Origin: Mycobacterium sp. 1164985.4
GTDB taxonomy: Bacteria; Actinomycetota; Actinomycetes; Mycobacteriales; Mycobacteriaceae
Length of the DNA stretch: 64,000 nt
Direction of reading: 5' to 3'
Assembly: GCF_001668575.1 (NCBI RefSeq)
Contig: NZ_LZMD01000021.1
Location: 62,001-126,000, forward strand
The position numbers were made by a program, and so were the translations under genes. Positions within the stretch are counted from its first letter, which is position 1. The number at the start of each line of letters is the position of its first letter. Shown here piece by piece: positions 38,067-48,983 of the stretch. The notes under the pieces are model-generated. The model did no database searches, was not told the origin of the DNA, and saw nothing but the letters and a program-made list of their open reading frames with translations.

Positions 38067-39230
38067 GTGGGACTCGACGACCGTGACGCGCTGAGCATGC
38101 TGCGCGACGCGGTCGATCCCGCGTCCGGCTCGGACCTGATCCGCAGCTTCTACACCCATTGGTTCGCGATCGACATCTCGGTGCGCGACCTGTTTCCGCC
38201 GGACATGGACGAGCAGCGTCAGCGGTTCGGCCACGCCGTCACCTGGGTGCTGGGCGAACTCGTCGCCCAACGGGCCCGGGAACCGGTCGCGTTCCTCGCT
38301 CAGCTCGGCCGGGACCACCGTAAATACGGTGTCCTGCAACGGCATTACGACAGCATGCAAACCGCGCTGTACGCCAGCTTCCGTAATCACTTGGCAGAGA
38401 ACTGGGACGACAGGCTCGCCGAGACCGCACACGACGTCGTCGCGTTGATGATCGGGGTGATGCGCGGGGCCGCCGACGCGGAGCAGGGGCCGCCGTTCTG
38501 CGACGGCACGGTCATCGAGCACCTGCGGGTCACCCGCGACGTCTCCGTCGTGCGATTGCAGCTGGATCGTCCGCTGTTCTACCACCCGGGCCAGTACGTG
38601 ACCGTTCAGGTTCCGCAGTGGCCGCGCCGGTGGCGGTATCTGAGCCCGTCGATTCCGACCGAGCCCTCCGGCGCCATCGAATTCCACATCCGCTCGGTGG
38701 CCGGGGGCATGGTGAGCACCGCGATCGTCGCGGAGACGAAACCCGGTGACCGGTGGCGGCTGTCCAATCCGCATGGCGGGCTGCACGTGGACCGCGACGG
38801 TGGCGACGTGCTGATGGTGGCGGGCAGTACCGGGCTGGCGCCGCTGCGGACGCTGATCATGGATCTCACCCGCTGGGGCGTCAATCCGCGGGTCCACCTT
38901 TTCTTCGGCGGACGGTATCCGTGCGACCTGTACGACCTGCGTACGCTGTGGGAGATCGCGTCGCAGAACCCGTGGCTTTCGGTCACGCCGGTCTCGGAGT
39001 TCAACGTCGACCCACCGTGGGCCACCGACTACCCGGACGTACGACCGCCGCGCGGTCTGCACGTGCGACAGACCGGCACGCTCGCCGACGTGGTCACCCG
39101 CTACGGCAACTGGGGCGATCGACAGATCCTGATCTGCGGCAGCCCGAACATGGTGACGGCGACCAAGGCGGCGCTGCTCGCCAAAGGAGCACCGGCCGAA
39201 CGCATTCAGCACGATCCGCTGAGCTCCTGA
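38067..39230 (+). CDS. Type II flavohemoglobin (Rv0385 type)
   Basis: A 387-residue fusion. Residues 1-135 form a globin domain with conserved RSFYTHWF and an HRKYGVLQRHYDSM helix that holds the likely proximal His. A FAD-binding domain (PGQYVTVQVPQWPRRWRYLS near 185) and an NAD-binding domain (VAGSTGLAPLRTLIMDL, then CGSPNM) follow. The M. tuberculosis counterpart Rv0385 is described as a type II flavohemoglobin associated with D-lactate oxidation rather than NO detoxification. The GTG 38067 start follows the membrane-protein stop by 16 bp. Confidence 0.88.
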   Translation: MGLDDRDALSMLRDAVDPASGSDLIRSFYTHWFAIDISVRDLFPPDMDEQRQRFGHAVTWVLGELVAQRAREPVAFLAQLGRDHRKYGVLQRHYDSMQTALYASFRNHLAENWDDRLAETAHDVVALMIGVMRGAADAEQGPPFCDGTVIEHLRVTRDVSVVRLQLDRPLFYHPGQYVTVQVPQWPRRWRYLSPSIPTEPSGAIEFHIRSVAGGMVSTAIVAETKPGDRWRLSNPHGGLHVDRDGGDVLMVAGSTGLAPLRTLIMDLTRWGVNPRVHLFFGGRYPCDLYDLRTLWEIASQNPWLSVTPVSEFNVDPPWATDYPDVRPPRGLHVRQTGTLADVVTRYGNWGDRQILICGSPNMVTATKAALLAKGAPAERIQHDPLSS

Positions 39231-39372
39231 ATCGCGCGGCGCGACGGCGGTCGTACCCACTGAATTGTGCATCCGACGGCGGTTTCGTCGCGATGAGCGC
39301 AGCTGGTTTCACAAATCGCGCAGGCACGCGCTGTCGTGGCTTCATCTGAGCCCGGCGTGCGACGATCGTCTG

Positions 39373-40275
39373 GTGGTTGACTTCGATGCCGTCACGCTGA
39401 AGGACCCGTCGTCGGACCTGACCGCGACTTTCGTCCCGGCTGCCGGGATGATCGGCACGTCGCTGGCCGAGTCGGGCGACGAATTCCTCGGTCAGCGCCG
39501 CGGCTTGACCGCCTACGTGAACAACGGCAAGACGATGGGCATCCCGATCCTGTATCCGTGGGCGAACCGGTTGAGCGCCAATACCTATGAGGTCGACGGG
39601 TCGGTCGTCACCCTTACCCCGGGCGCAAACGGGGTCCGCACCGACGAGCACGGCGCGCCGATTCACGGTGTGCTCGCCGCCTACCCGGGGTGGAAGGTCA
39701 CCACCCGCACCGAGAACGTGCTGACCGCCGAACTCGACTACGGCGCCGACGCCGAACTGCTCGCGTCGTTTCCGTTTCCGCACCTACTCACCCAACACGT
39801 CACGCTCGGCGATCGCACGCTCACCATCGAGACGACGGTCGCGCCCACTTCGTCGGCGGACGTGCCGCTGTGCTTCGGCTACCACCCGTACCTGAAGATC
39901 CCCGGCGTCGCGCGCGAGGAGTGGACGCTGAGCACCCCGGCGATGCGCCACCTGCCGGTGGACGACAACGGCATCCCCACCGGCGCTCACGAGCAATGGC
40001 CCGGCGGCGCAGAGCAATTGAAGGTCACCGCCTACGACGACGGTTTCGACCAGGTCCCAGAAGGCGCGGTGTTCACCCTCGCCGGCGGTGAGCGCCGCAT
40101 CGAGGTCCGGTTCGAAACCGGTTATCCCGCAGCGCAACTGTTCGCCCCGCCCAATGACGACCTGATCGGCATCGAGCCGATGGCCGCGCCGACGGATTCA
40201 CTGAGAAGGGGCGGATACCGAAAAGCGGCCCCCGGCAAGCCGGAGACCGCTCGGTTCTCGATCATTGTTTCTTGA
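39373..40275 (+). CDS. Aldose 1-epimerase-family protein
   Basis: A 300-residue galactose-mutarotase-fold protein. GIPILYPWANRLSANTYEV (near residues 56-75), HGAPIHGVLA and CFGYHPYLKIPG are family blocks. These carry the catalytic His in GYHPY, and a Glu in the C-terminal GIEPMAAPTDSL matches the base. It interconverts anomers of a hexose. GTG 39373 is the likely start, since the upstream frame lacks coding features. It ends 8 bp before the convergent hspR stop. Confidence 0.87.
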   Translation: MVDFDAVTLKDPSSDLTATFVPAAGMIGTSLAESGDEFLGQRRGLTAYVNNGKTMGIPILYPWANRLSANTYEVDGSVVTLTPGANGVRTDEHGAPIHGVLAAYPGWKVTTRTENVLTAELDYGADAELLASFPFPHLLTQHVTLGDRTLTIETTVAPTSSADVPLCFGYHPYLKIPGVAREEWTLSTPAMRHLPVDDNGIPTGAHEQWPGGAEQLKVTAYDDGFDQVPEGAVFTLAGGERRIEVRFETGYPAAQLFAPPNDDLIGIEPMAAPTDSLRRGGYRKAAPGKPETARFSIIVS

Positions 40276-40283
40276 GGAGTTTG

Positions 40284-40688
40284 TTACTCCGCCTGACGTC
40301 GCCGCCGAGCGGCTCCAGGTTGCCATACCACGACCGCGGTGCTCTTCGGCATCACGGCCAGATCGCGGCGCTGAGACCCGCGCAACGCCTCCAATTCGTC
40401 GGTCAGCTCCCGAACCCTCGCCTGCAGCGCCTCGACCTGGTTGGTCAGCTCGATGATGCGTTTGATCCCGGCGAGGTTGACACCCTCGTCCTGGCTCAGC
40501 CGCTGCACCTCGCGGAGAAGTTCGACGTCGTGCTGCGAGTAACGCCTGCCGCCGCCCGAGGTGCGTTGCGGGCGCACCAGGCCGAGCCGGTCATAGGTGC
40601 GCAGCGTCTGGGCGTGCATGCCGGCCAGCTCAGCGGCGACGGAGATCAGGAACGTCCGCGCCTCGTCGTTGGGCCGTTTCGCTGCCAT
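40284..40688 (-). CDS. hspR: HspR heat-shock repressor
   Basis: A 134-residue MerR-fold repressor. The helix-turn-helix and wing appear as ISVAAELAGMHAQTLRTYDR and GLVRPQRTSGGGRRYSQHD at about residues 19-56, followed by a coiled-coil. It binds HAIR sites with DnaK as co-repressor and represses dnaK, clpB and its own operon. ATG 40688 overlaps the dnaJ1 stop by one base. Three HAIR-like sites in this window fit this role. Confidence 0.95.
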   Translation of the reverse strand: MAAKRPNDEARTFLISVAAELAGMHAQTLRTYDRLGLVRPQRTSGGGRRYSQHDVELLREVQRLSQDEGVNLAGIKRIIELTNQVEALQARVRELTDELEALRGSQRRDLAVMPKSTAVVVWQPGAARRRRQAE

Positions 40689-41866
40689 CACGCACCTGCC
40701 CATCCAGCCCGCGGATCGAAGCCGCTGGCCCGCTCCGCCTTCGCATAGGCCTCCAACGCCTCGGCCGCCTCACCCTCGAGGTTGGGCGGCACCGCGACCT
40801 TCACCGTCACGAGCAAATCGCCGTGTCCGCCGGAGCGTTTCGGCACACCACGGCCGCGCACGCGCAGGATGCGTCCGTCCGACGTGCCCTTGGGCACCCG
40901 CACACCGACCTTGCCCTCGAGCGTCGGCACCGAAAGCGTTGTGCCAAGCGCCAACTCGTGGAAGCTGACGGGTACGGTGACGGTCAGGTCGTCACCGTCG
41001 CGGCCGAACACCTTGTCGGGCCGCACGTGGACGGTGACGTACAGGTCGCCCGACGGTGCACCGCGCAGGCCCGCTTCGCCCTGGCCGGCCAACCGGATTC
41101 GTTGTCCGTCCTCGACGCCCGGCGGGATCCGCACGTTGATCGTGCGGGTGCGGGTGGTCACGCCGGTGCCCTTGCACTCCTGGCAGGGGTGCTCGATGAT
41201 CGAGCCGCTGCCACGGCATTCCGTGCACGGCTCGGAGAACCCAAACGCGCCCTGGTTGCGGTTGATCACCCCGGACCCGTTGCAGTTCGGGCACACCTTC
41301 GGGCTGGTGCCGGGGCGTGCGCCGCTGCCGTGACAGTTCGTGCACGGTGCGGGACTGGTCAGCCGCAACGGCATCGCCACACCCTTGGTGGCTTCCAGGA
41401 ACGACAGCTCCGTCTCGGTCTCGAGGTCGTTGCCACGGCGTGGCCTGCTGGGCCGCGGCTGCTGGGCGCCACGGCCGAAGAGCCCACCGAAGAGATCGCC
41501 GATGTTGGCGCCGCCGGTCTGGCCGGCCGCATCGAAGAGGTCGTTCAGGTTGAACTCGGCGCCGTCGCCGCCGCCGAATCCGCCGAAGCCGCCACCGCCG
41601 CCGAATCGGCCGCGGCCGAAACCGCCGTTGGCGAACAAGCGCCGGGTCTCGTCGTACTCCTTGCGTTTGGCCGAATCCGTCAGCACCTCTTTGGCCTCGG
41701 AGACGGCCTTGTACCGCTCCTCGGCGGCCGAGTTCCCCGGATTGCGGTCGGGATGGTTCTCGGCGAGCAGCTTTCGGGCCGCCCGCTTGATTTCCTGTTC
41801 GCTGGCGTCAGAGGAGACGCCGAGCTCCTTGTAGAAGTCCTTCTCGACCCACTCACGCTGGGCCAT
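40688..41866 (-). CDS. dnaJ1: DnaJ1 co-chaperone
   Basis: A 392-residue type I Hsp40. Residues 8-75 form the J domain with the HPDRNPG motif, followed by a Gly/Phe-rich linker. The zinc-binding region has four CxxCxGxG motifs ([32 protein letters not shown]), then C-terminal substrate-binding domains. It stimulates DnaK ATPase. A perfect GGAAGGAGGT ribosome site precedes ATG 41866. In contrast to M. tuberculosis, it is separated from grpE by 150 bp with a hairpin. Confidence 0.97.
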   Translation of the reverse strand: MAQREWVEKDFYKELGVSSDASEQEIKRAARKLLAENHPDRNPGNSAAEERYKAVSEAKEVLTDSAKRKEYDETRRLFANGGFGRGRFGGGGGFGGFGGGDGAEFNLNDLFDAAGQTGGANIGDLFGGLFGRGAQQPRPSRPRRGNDLETETELSFLEATKGVAMPLRLTSPAPCTNCHGSGARPGTSPKVCPNCNGSGVINRNQGAFGFSEPCTECRGSGSIIEHPCQECKGTGVTTRTRTINVRIPPGVEDGQRIRLAGQGEAGLRGAPSGDLYVTVHVRPDKVFGRDGDDLTVTVPVSFHELALGTTLSVPTLEGKVGVRVPKGTSDGRILRVRGRGVPKRSGGHGDLLVTVKVAVPPNLEGEAAEALEAYAKAERASGFDPRAGWAGA

Positions 41867-41966
41867 ACCGCGTCACCTCCTTCCGCTCTTGTCTGTTTAT
41901 CGCAGTCTCATTCCGATTTTGATGGTTGACGACGAATCGCGCCGGATTAGTCGTCGCCGCCGAGTC

Positions 41967-42013
41967 GAAGGTGGCGCAGAATTCGCCCGTTTCGGCTATT
42001 CCGCGCCACCTTC
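41967..42013. terminator. Hairpin in the grpE-dnaJ1 gap (attenuator or terminator)
   Basis: GAAGGTGGCGC (41967-41977) and GCGCCACCTTC (42003-42013) form a perfect 11-bp stem, extended by GAAT/ATTC after one mismatch. It begins 3 bp past the grpE stop codon. It could limit read-through from dnaK-grpE into dnaJ1-hspR. Confidence 0.65.
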
Positions 42014-42016
42014 TCA

Positions 42017-42669
42017 TCAGGCTTCGGCTTCCGGCGAACCGTCACCGGCGGCGCCGTCACCGCCGTCGGCGGCCTCGCCCCCGTCGGGGACCGTGTCCAC
42101 CACGCCGACCAAGGCGTGGCGCACGACCTGATCGCCGACCTTGTAACCGCGGCGCATCACGGTGCCCAAGACGGGGTGAGTGCCCTCACCCTCGTGCTGC
42201 ACGGCCTCGTGGAGTTCGGGGTCGAACTCATCGCCTTCGGCGCCAAACGCCGAAAGGCCAAGCCCTTCAAGGGTGTTGACCAGCTTGTCGGCCATCACCT
42301 TGAGCGGACCGCTCTCGAGGTCCCCGTGGCTACGCGCGCGGTCGAGGTCGTCGAGAATCGGCAGCAGCGCCGAGATGACCGAGGCCTTCGCCCGGTCGGC
42401 CGCCACCTGCTGATCGCGCAACGCCCGCTTGCGGTAGTTCGTGAAATCGGCCTGTACCCGCTGCAGGTCGGCCAGCAGTTCGGAGGCCTTGTCGGCCTCC
42501 TCCCCTGCCGCCTTCTGTGCGGGCGCGTCCGGCGCCGGCTCGCCGGGGCTTGATGCCGCCCCGGCCTCACCGGCCGCCGAACCCGAACCTGCTTCTCTCA
42601 CTTCACCGGTGACCGGATCGATGCGCCGTTTGTCGGTGACGGTCACCGGCTCGTGCGGATCGTTTCCTG

Positions 42670-42673
<4 letters not shown>
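42017..42673 (-). CDS. grpE: GrpE nucleotide-exchange factor
   Basis: A 218-residue co-chaperone that releases ADP from DnaK. The long N-terminal helix (about residues 60-115, [20 protein letters not shown]) and the C-terminal wing with [20 protein letters not shown] and [16 protein letters not shown] are typical. The N-terminal 60 residues are acidic and Ala-rich. The GTG 42673 start overlaps the dnaK stop as GTGA. Confidence 0.96.
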
Positions 42674-44529
<1,856 letters not shown>

Positions 44530-44563
44530 GTTTGTTCCTCCTGGATAGTCCTGCTAGGTGGGG

Positions 44564-44584
44564 TCTGAGTGCACCGCACTCAAG
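44564..44584. promoter_or_regulatory. Second HAIR-like operator upstream of dnaK
   Basis: TCTGAGT (44564-44570), seven bases, ACTCAAG (44578-44584), matching the HAIR consensus at 12 of 14 positions with correct N7 spacing. It lies closer to the dnaK start than the perfect HAIR, with centres about 55 bp apart. Confidence 0.65.
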
Positions 44585-44618
44585 CCTGCGCCGACGAACC
44601 CTACCCTGTCAACCCAGA

Positions 44619-44639
44619 CTTGAGTCCGTTTCACTCAAG
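44619..44639. promoter_or_regulatory. Perfect HAIR operator upstream of dnaK
   Basis: CTTGAGT (44619-44625), seven bases, ACTCAAG (44633-44639), exactly the HAIR consensus. It lies about 90 bp upstream of the dnaK ATG. Binding of HspR with DnaK represses the operon. Confidence 0.93.
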
Positions 44640-44823
44640 TATCGATAGGCTCAACGGGGCCGCCGCAAGTTTTGTTCCCGGATTGGTCCCCGGGCCGGTA
44701 TGTGGGACCGCGACATATCCGCTGCGAGCTTTCGTCACGCCGGCACAAGCGAACGCGACGTGCGGTCGCCGACTCTTGTCCGGACCGCACGGCCGACCTG
44801 CTGCGCGGAGGAAGCGAGTCACC

Positions 44824-44952
44824 ATGTCGTCGTACGCGTCGGCCGTTCTGATCTTCCTGCTCACACTCTCGCCGGTACTGATCCCGGCGGCGATCACCGC
44901 GGGCCACGCTCTCGGCGCGGCACGGAAGCACCTCACGAACCCGGTCGCCTGA
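44824..44952 (+). CDS. Small single-helix membrane peptide
   Basis: A 42-residue peptide (MSSYASAVLIFLLTLSPVL, then IPAAITAGHALGAARKHL and a short tail) with one hydrophobic helix and a basic C-terminal end. A GGAGG at 44806-44810 lies upstream of ATG 44824. The stop is only 3 bp before the hydrolase start, which argues for real translation. No homologue was recognised. Confidence 0.5.
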   Translation: MSSYASAVLIFLLTLSPVLIPAAITAGHALGAARKHLTNPVA

Positions 44953-44955
44953 GCG

Positions 44956-45870
44956 ATGCCCACACGGCAGAGGCGCCGCGCCGGTACCTGGCTGGCCGCG
45001 CATTCGGCCCAGCGCCTGCTTCCGCTCGTTCCTACCCCGCGCAGTTTCCGGTTCACCTCGCGCCACATCGCCGGGCCCGGCCGCATCAACGTGCCCACCC
45101 GTCACGGCAGCGTCGGCTGCCTGATCTACCAGCCACATCCTGCGGCGCCGTTGGCCGATGCGAGCGGTGGTCCGCCCGTCACCCTGCACCTGCACGGCGG
45201 CGCGTTCATCGTGCGCAACCCGCGGCAAGAGGAGTACCTTGCCGAATACATCGCGGCCGAGGTCGGCGCCGTGGTGGTACTGCCCGACTACGCCACCGCC
45301 CCCCAGGTTCAGTACCCGGTGGCAGAGCAACAGTGCTATGACATCGCACGGTGGTTGCGCCATGAGGGCTCCCACTACGGCTGGGACACCTCACGCATGT
45401 CGCTCTCGGGCGCGAGCGCAGGCGCCAAGCTGGCGGTGAACGTGTGCCAGCAATCACGCGAAGACGATGAGCTGAATTGGCGGGCAGCACTTCTGACGTT
45501 TCCGGTCACGGACCTCTCGCGCTTCGATCGAACGTCGGCGAAAAAGCGGGCGCGGATTTCCCCGACGATTCAACGCCTGGCCATCGAGGCCTACGTCGTC
45601 GACCCGAGCGTCCGGCGCGAACCACTGGCCTCCCCGGTGTTCGACACCGCCCTCGCCGAAGCCATGCCGCCCAGCCTGGTCATGACCGGCGAATTCGACA
45701 CGCTCGGACCCGAGGGTGACGCGCTGGCATCAGAACTCGCTCGCCGAGGTGTAGCCACCACCCACCGCCGCTTCCCCGGCATCGACCACGGCTTCACGAG
45801 ATCGCAAGCGGATGCTGCTCGCGAAGCCATGGCCCTCATCGGCGCTCATCTCATTCGGTACCTGACGTGA
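44956..45870 (+). CDS. HSL-family alpha/beta hydrolase (LipR/LipX-like)
   Basis: A 304-residue esterase of the hormone-sensitive lipase type. The oxyanion-hole motif HGGAF is in LHLHGGAFIVRNPRQEE. The nucleophile elbow is GASAG in SLSGASAGAKLAV (near residue 155), with a C-terminal FDTLGPEG and a His in GIDHGF. It probably hydrolyses short or medium acyl esters. It is the first large gene of the lipid locus, followed by two SDRs, as lipR is near Rv3085 in the mymA operon of M. tuberculosis. Confidence 0.88.
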   Translation: MPTRQRRRAGTWLAAHSAQRLLPLVPTPRSFRFTSRHIAGPGRINVPTRHGSVGCLIYQPHPAAPLADASGGPPVTLHLHGGAFIVRNPRQEEYLAEYIAAEVGAVVVLPDYATAPQVQYPVAEQQCYDIARWLRHEGSHYGWDTSRMSLSGASAGAKLAVNVCQQSREDDELNWRAALLTFPVTDLSRFDRTSAKKRARISPTIQRLAIEAYVVDPSVRREPLASPVFDTALAEAMPPSLVMTGEFDTLGPEGDALASELARRGVATTHRRFPGIDHGFTRSQADAAREAMALIGAHLIRYLT

Positions 45871-45975
45871 GAGGCGCCAGGATGCGTACCATTGTCGTTG
45901 CCCCACAACGGACAAGGGACAAGTTGGCGGGTTCGCACGAGCGATCCACGACGCCACGGCCATAACGTGGTCGGC

Positions 45976-46824
45976 ATGCCTCGATCGATCTCCCGACTCA
46001 GAACCGCAGACCTCACCGACCGGGTGGCGGTGATCACCGGCGCGGGCAGCGGCATCGGCCGCGAGCTGGCGTGGCTGTGCGCCGAACGCGGCGCCCACCT
46101 CGCACTGTGTGACATCGACGACGCCGGTCTGGCCCACACCGCCGATGCGGCCCGAAGCTGGGGAACACAGGTGCTGACCCGCCATGTCGATGTGTCCGAC
46201 GCCGAGGAAATGTCCGCGTTCGCCGACGCCACGTTCGACCGCTTCGACGGGGTGGACTTGGTGGTCAACAACGCCGGCGTAGGACTGGTCGGCGGGTTCC
46301 TCGACACCAGCGCCAAGGACTGGCAGTGGCTGGTCGGCGTCAACCTGATGGGGGTCGTGCACGGTTGCGACGCCTTCCTGCCCACCATGATCGAGTCCGG
46401 CCGCGGCGGCCACGTCGTCAACCTCTCCTCGGCCGCCGGCCTGTTGGCTAATCCACAGCTGAGCGCCTACAGCGCAACGAAATTCGCCGTCCTCGGATTG
46501 TCGGAAGCTCTACGGATGGAGCTCAGGCCACACCGCATCGGTGTCACGGCGGTGTGCCCGGGCATCATCGACACCGCCATCACGCAGAACAGCCCGATCC
46601 GCGGCGACGGCGACTCCGACGAGCGCCGCGCCCGGCTCGCGTCGACCTACCGCAAGCGCGGGTACTCACCCGAGCGCGTCGCGCACAACACCCTGCGCGC
46701 AGTCGACCGAGGCCGCGCCGTGGCGCCGATCGCCGCCGAGGCGCACGCCATGTATGCGCTCTCGCGCTGCGCTCCACCGCTGGCGCGGTGGGTCGCCGCC
46801 CGGACCGCCGAGATGACGAAATGA
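45976..46824 (+). CDS. Short-chain dehydrogenase with C-terminal extension
   Basis: A 282-residue SDR. GAGSGIG appears near residue 24, NNAGVG near 98, the Ser in LSSAAG, and YSATK as the active-site YxxxK. A C-terminal extension of about 45 residues resembles the Rv3085/SadH group. ATG 45976 was chosen, with a GTG a few codons earlier (45967) as alternative. Its stop overlaps the next SDR as ATGA, so both are co-translated. Confidence 0.88.
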   Translation: MPRSISRLRTADLTDRVAVITGAGSGIGRELAWLCAERGAHLALCDIDDAGLAHTADAARSWGTQVLTRHVDVSDAEEMSAFADATFDRFDGVDLVVNNAGVGLVGGFLDTSAKDWQWLVGVNLMGVVHGCDAFLPTMIESGRGGHVVNLSSAAGLLANPQLSAYSATKFAVLGLSEALRMELRPHRIGVTAVCPGIIDTAITQNSPIRGDGDSDERRARLASTYRKRGYSPERVAHNTLRAVDRGRAVAPIAAEAHAMYALSRCAPPLARWVAARTAEMTK

Positions 46825-47609
46825 CGCAGCTGGCGGGTCGACACGCCCTGGTCACCGGAGCAACGGGCGGAATCGGCCACGCGATCGCACAAGAACTCGC
46901 CGCCCGCGGCTGTTCGCTCACGGTCACGGGCCGACGCGAGCTGGAGCTCAAGCGGTTGGTCGGCGAGCTGGGACCGGCCGCCCGGGGGCTTACCGCCGAC
47001 CTCACCGACCTCGACCAGGTGCGCGACCTGATGGACCGCGCGGGCCCAGTCGACGTGCTCGTCGCCAACGCAGGCGTCGGCATCCCGGAAGACCTGGCGA
47101 TGCTGAGCGACGCTGAGATCGCCGATGCCATCCACGTCAACCTTCTCGCTCCGGCGGCCCTCGCACGAGCGGCGGTGGTGCCGATGAAGCGACACGGGCG
47201 CGGGCACATCGTGTTCATCTCCTCGGGAGCGGGCCTCATCGCGACCCCTGGCAACGGCTCGGTCTACACGGCGACGAAGTGGGGCCTGCGGGGCCTCGGC
47301 CTGGCCCTGCGGCACGAACTGCACGGAACGGGCGTCGGGGTCTCGACCGTCTTTCCCGGACCGATCCGGGACGCCGGAATGTTGGCCAACACCGGCGTCA
47401 CCCTTCCGCGCGGATTCGGCACGAGCACACCGCAGGACGTCGCGCGAGCGGTGGCCCAGGCTGTGGAGCGGGATATACCGGAGACGACGGTCGCGTCGGT
47501 CGGCGTGCGACTGCTGGTCGGATTTGGCGCTCTCGCACCGGTTTTGATAGGCGAGGTCGCTCGGCTGGGCGGCGTCGGGAGGGTGCGCGACGCGATGCTC
47601 ACTAGGTGA
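46821..47609 (+). CDS. Short-chain dehydrogenase/reductase
   Basis: A 262-residue SDR. GATGGIG is near residue 14, NAGVG near 80, ISSGAG holds the catalytic Ser, and YTATK the active-site pair. The C-terminus is shorter and less hydrophobic than that of its upstream neighbour. It overlaps the previous stop by 4 bp, and its own stop overlaps the convergent PucR gene by 8 bp. It probably acts with the neighbouring SDR and hydrolase on a lipid ketone or alcohol. Confidence 0.88.
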   Translation: MTQLAGRHALVTGATGGIGHAIAQELAARGCSLTVTGRRELELKRLVGELGPAARGLTADLTDLDQVRDLMDRAGPVDVLVANAGVGIPEDLAMLSDAEIADAIHVNLLAPAALARAAVVPMKRHGRGHIVFISSGAGLIATPGNGSVYTATKWGLRGLGLALRHELHGTGVGVSTVFPGPIRDAGMLANTGVTLPRGFGTSTPQDVARAVAQAVERDIPETTVASVGVRLLVGFGALAPVLIGEVARLGGVGRVRDAMLTR

Positions 47610-48867
47610 CCAGCTCAACGAGGGCGAGTGCGGCGCGCAACTCGAGGGTGCGCTTGTCGACCGGACGCCCCAGCAGTTCCTCGGCCTGACGGATCCGGTA
47701 GGCGACGGTGTTCTCGTGCACGTGCAGCCGTTTGGCGGTCCGTCCGCGGCTGCCGTTCTCCTCGAGGTAGGTCCGCAGCGTCGCAGCCAGCCGGCGGGTC
47801 GCCTCATCCGTCGCTCCCAGCTTGCCGAGTTCGCGTCGCACGAACGCCGCTGCCTGGTCGGCGTCGACTGTGGCAAGCGCACGTAGCGAGACGGTGTGGT
47901 AACGCGTGACACTGCCCGCCGGGCGCCCGGTTAGCCGGGCGACCCGTTGGGCTTCAAGCGCCTCGACGTGACTGCTCCGGAAACCCGCGATGCCGCGCGC
48001 GGGCTCCCCGACCGCGATCCGTACCCCTGGCGCCGTGACGGTGCGGAAGCGCAACTCGTCGAGCACTTTCGACGGAACCTCGCTGTGCGAGCCGATCCAC
48101 GCCGCGGCCGAGAGGATGCCGAGCGGGTGCACCAATGGCTTCTGGTCACCGATCGCCGCGGCGATGTCGCGGATGGCTGACTCCAGCAGTGCTTGGGTGT
48201 TGCGGCCCTCCTCATGCGAGTCCAGCCAAGCGATCGCCGCGACGTGCACTCGGCGGACGTCGTGGCGCAACCGCCTGCTCGCCACCTCGGTGTCGATCGG
48301 CGCGCCGGCCAGGATGGTGCCGATGGTCTCGGCCTGGCTCGCGGCAGCACTGCGCAGCCATCGGTCACGCTCTGCCGTGTAGACCTCTTCCACCAAACAC
48401 AGCGCGGCGTCCACATAGGCGAACATCCACTCCGAACTCAATTCCGTTGCCAGGATCAGCTCCTCGGCGTCGCGCGCGTGGGTTTCCAGGATCGAGGTGA
48501 AGTGCTGGGCGGTCGCGGCGTGTGCGAGCCGGTAGCTGCGCATCAGGGTGGCCAACGGGATGGCGTGTTGCGCACCGTCCTGGGCGTAGGCCAGCGTAGG
48601 CGATGCCAGCCGGGCCGCCTCGCCGGGATCGGCACCGGCCAGCAACACCTCGGCGAAATCTCGGATACTGGCCTCGGTGCTCGCCCGGTTCACTTCGAGC
48701 GCCTCGGCGCTGGCGAGCAGTTCGGGGAGCCGCTCGCTGGTGAAATCGTTGACCACAGCAGAGATCTCATTGGCCCGCGCCGCGAGTTCGGTGGCCGCAG
48801 GACACAGCACCGACGACCACACCCGACATCGGTCCTCACCGCGCGCGCCCGCCCAGGCCGGCTCCAT
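47602..48867 (-). CDS. PucR/CdaR-type transcriptional regulator
   Basis: A regulator of about 421 residues. The C-terminal PucR helix-turn-helix is seen as LRTYLEENGSRGRTAKRLHV and HENTVAYRIRQAEELLGRPV. A GGDEF-like central region and an N-terminal helical sensor (RsbRD/CdaR-like) come before it. ATG 48867 is favoured, with a longer frame to TTG 48930 possible. It is divergent from WS/DGAT and likely controls the lipid locus on both sides. Confidence 0.85.
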   Translation of the reverse strand: MEPAWAGARGEDRCRVWSSVLCPAATELAARANEISAVVNDFTSERLPELLASAEALEVNRASTEASIRDFAEVLLAGADPGEAARLASPTLAYAQDGAQHAIPLATLMRSYRLAHAATAQHFTSILETHARDAEELILATELSSEWMFAYVDAALCLVEEVYTAERDRWLRSAAASQAETIGTILAGAPIDTEVASRRLRHDVRRVHVAAIAWLDSHEEGRNTQALLESAIRDIAAAIGDQKPLVHPLGILSAAAWIGSHSEVPSKVLDELRFRTVTAPGVRIAVGEPARGIAGFRSSHVEALEAQRVARLTGRPAGSVTRYHTVSLRALATVDADQAAAFVRRELGKLGATDEATRRLAATLRTYLEENGSRGRTAKRLHVHENTVAYRIRQAEELLGRPVDKRTLELRAALALVELVT

Positions 48868-48983
48868 GCAGAGCACGGTATCGCCGGCGGCCAACCGCTG
48901 ATACGCAAATTCCACAACGGCCGGGCACAACGTTGGCGCGCGCAGACAAGAAAGCCGGGGCCCGCCCGGACGACCATCGTCGT

